From an uncultured Collinsella sp. (GTDB lineage Bacteria > Actinomycetota > Coriobacteriia > Coriobacteriales > Coriobacteriaceae): a stretch of 5,585 nt of DNA. The first letter of the stretch is position 1; each line of letters begins with the position of its first letter. The position numbers and the translations under genes were made by a program. The stretch spans positions 1 to 5,585 of the forward strand of contig UQAU01000057.1 in assembly GCA_900539035.1 (NCBI GenBank). The letters run 5' to 3'. Positions 5,569-5,585 of the stretch are shown here, piece by piece. The notes beneath the pieces were generated by a model. The model had not been told where the DNA came from. It was given only the letters and a program-made list of their open reading frames with translations, and made no database searches.

Positions 5569-5579
5569 CCCTGTTTCAA
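5551..5579 (-). promoter_or_regulatory. Strong sigma70-type promoter pointing left
   Basis: On the minus strand TTGAAA (5574-5579, five of six consensus bases) is followed by a 17-bp spacer and a perfect TATAAT (5551-5556). A TG one base upstream of the -10 box (5557-5559 reads TGC) makes it an extended -10 promoter. Predicted initiation is at about 5543. It would transcribe toward the 3' end of thrB, where no minus-strand gene is visible, so its natural target is unclear if the join at 5487-5514 is wrong. Confidence 0.7.
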
Positions 5580-5585
5580 TGCAGC

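Overview
The window is a compact aspartate-family amino-acid biosynthesis locus, laid out as two divergent gene pairs. On the minus strand are lysC (aspartate kinase) followed by asd (aspartate-semialdehyde dehydrogenase). On the plus strand are thrC (threonine synthase) followed by thrB (homoserine kinase). Together they cover steps 1 and 2 of the common pathway (aspartate to aspartate semialdehyde) and the last two steps to threonine. The connecting enzyme, homoserine dehydrogenase (hom), is not in the window.

The DNA is GC-rich, with G/C-biased third codon positions. The protein sequences look most like those of Coriobacteriia (Actinomycetota), probably a gut Collinsella-like organism. That is my recognition of sequence style and is not proven by any marker here. 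All four genes are full-length with intact main catalytic motifs, so this is ordinary core metabolism and not a mobile or defence region. I did not find a new multi-gene system.

Layout: 1-115 is homopolymer-dominated sequence, very likely a sequencing or assembly artefact at a contig end. 133-157 is a possible asd terminator. 170-1195 is asd. 1196-1369 is an intergenic stretch with a strong lysC terminator, a second hairpin and an 11-nt tandem duplication. 1370-2758 is lysC. 2759-2862 is the divergent promoter region. 2863-4380 is thrC, followed by a GAAA-loop terminator. 4459-4570 is a striking long hairpin that ends one base before the thrB Shine-Dalgarno. 4584-5465 is thrB. 5466-5585 is a putative terminator interrupted by a 23-G run, followed by a near-consensus sigma70-type promoter pointing left (minus strand).

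The parts most worth a second look are non-coding: the 112-nt inverted-repeat structure before thrB, the orphan promoter at the right edge, and the homopolymer blocks. In the proteins, the one notable departure is a Ser-to-Gly change in the aspartate-binding RGGSD motif of LysC.
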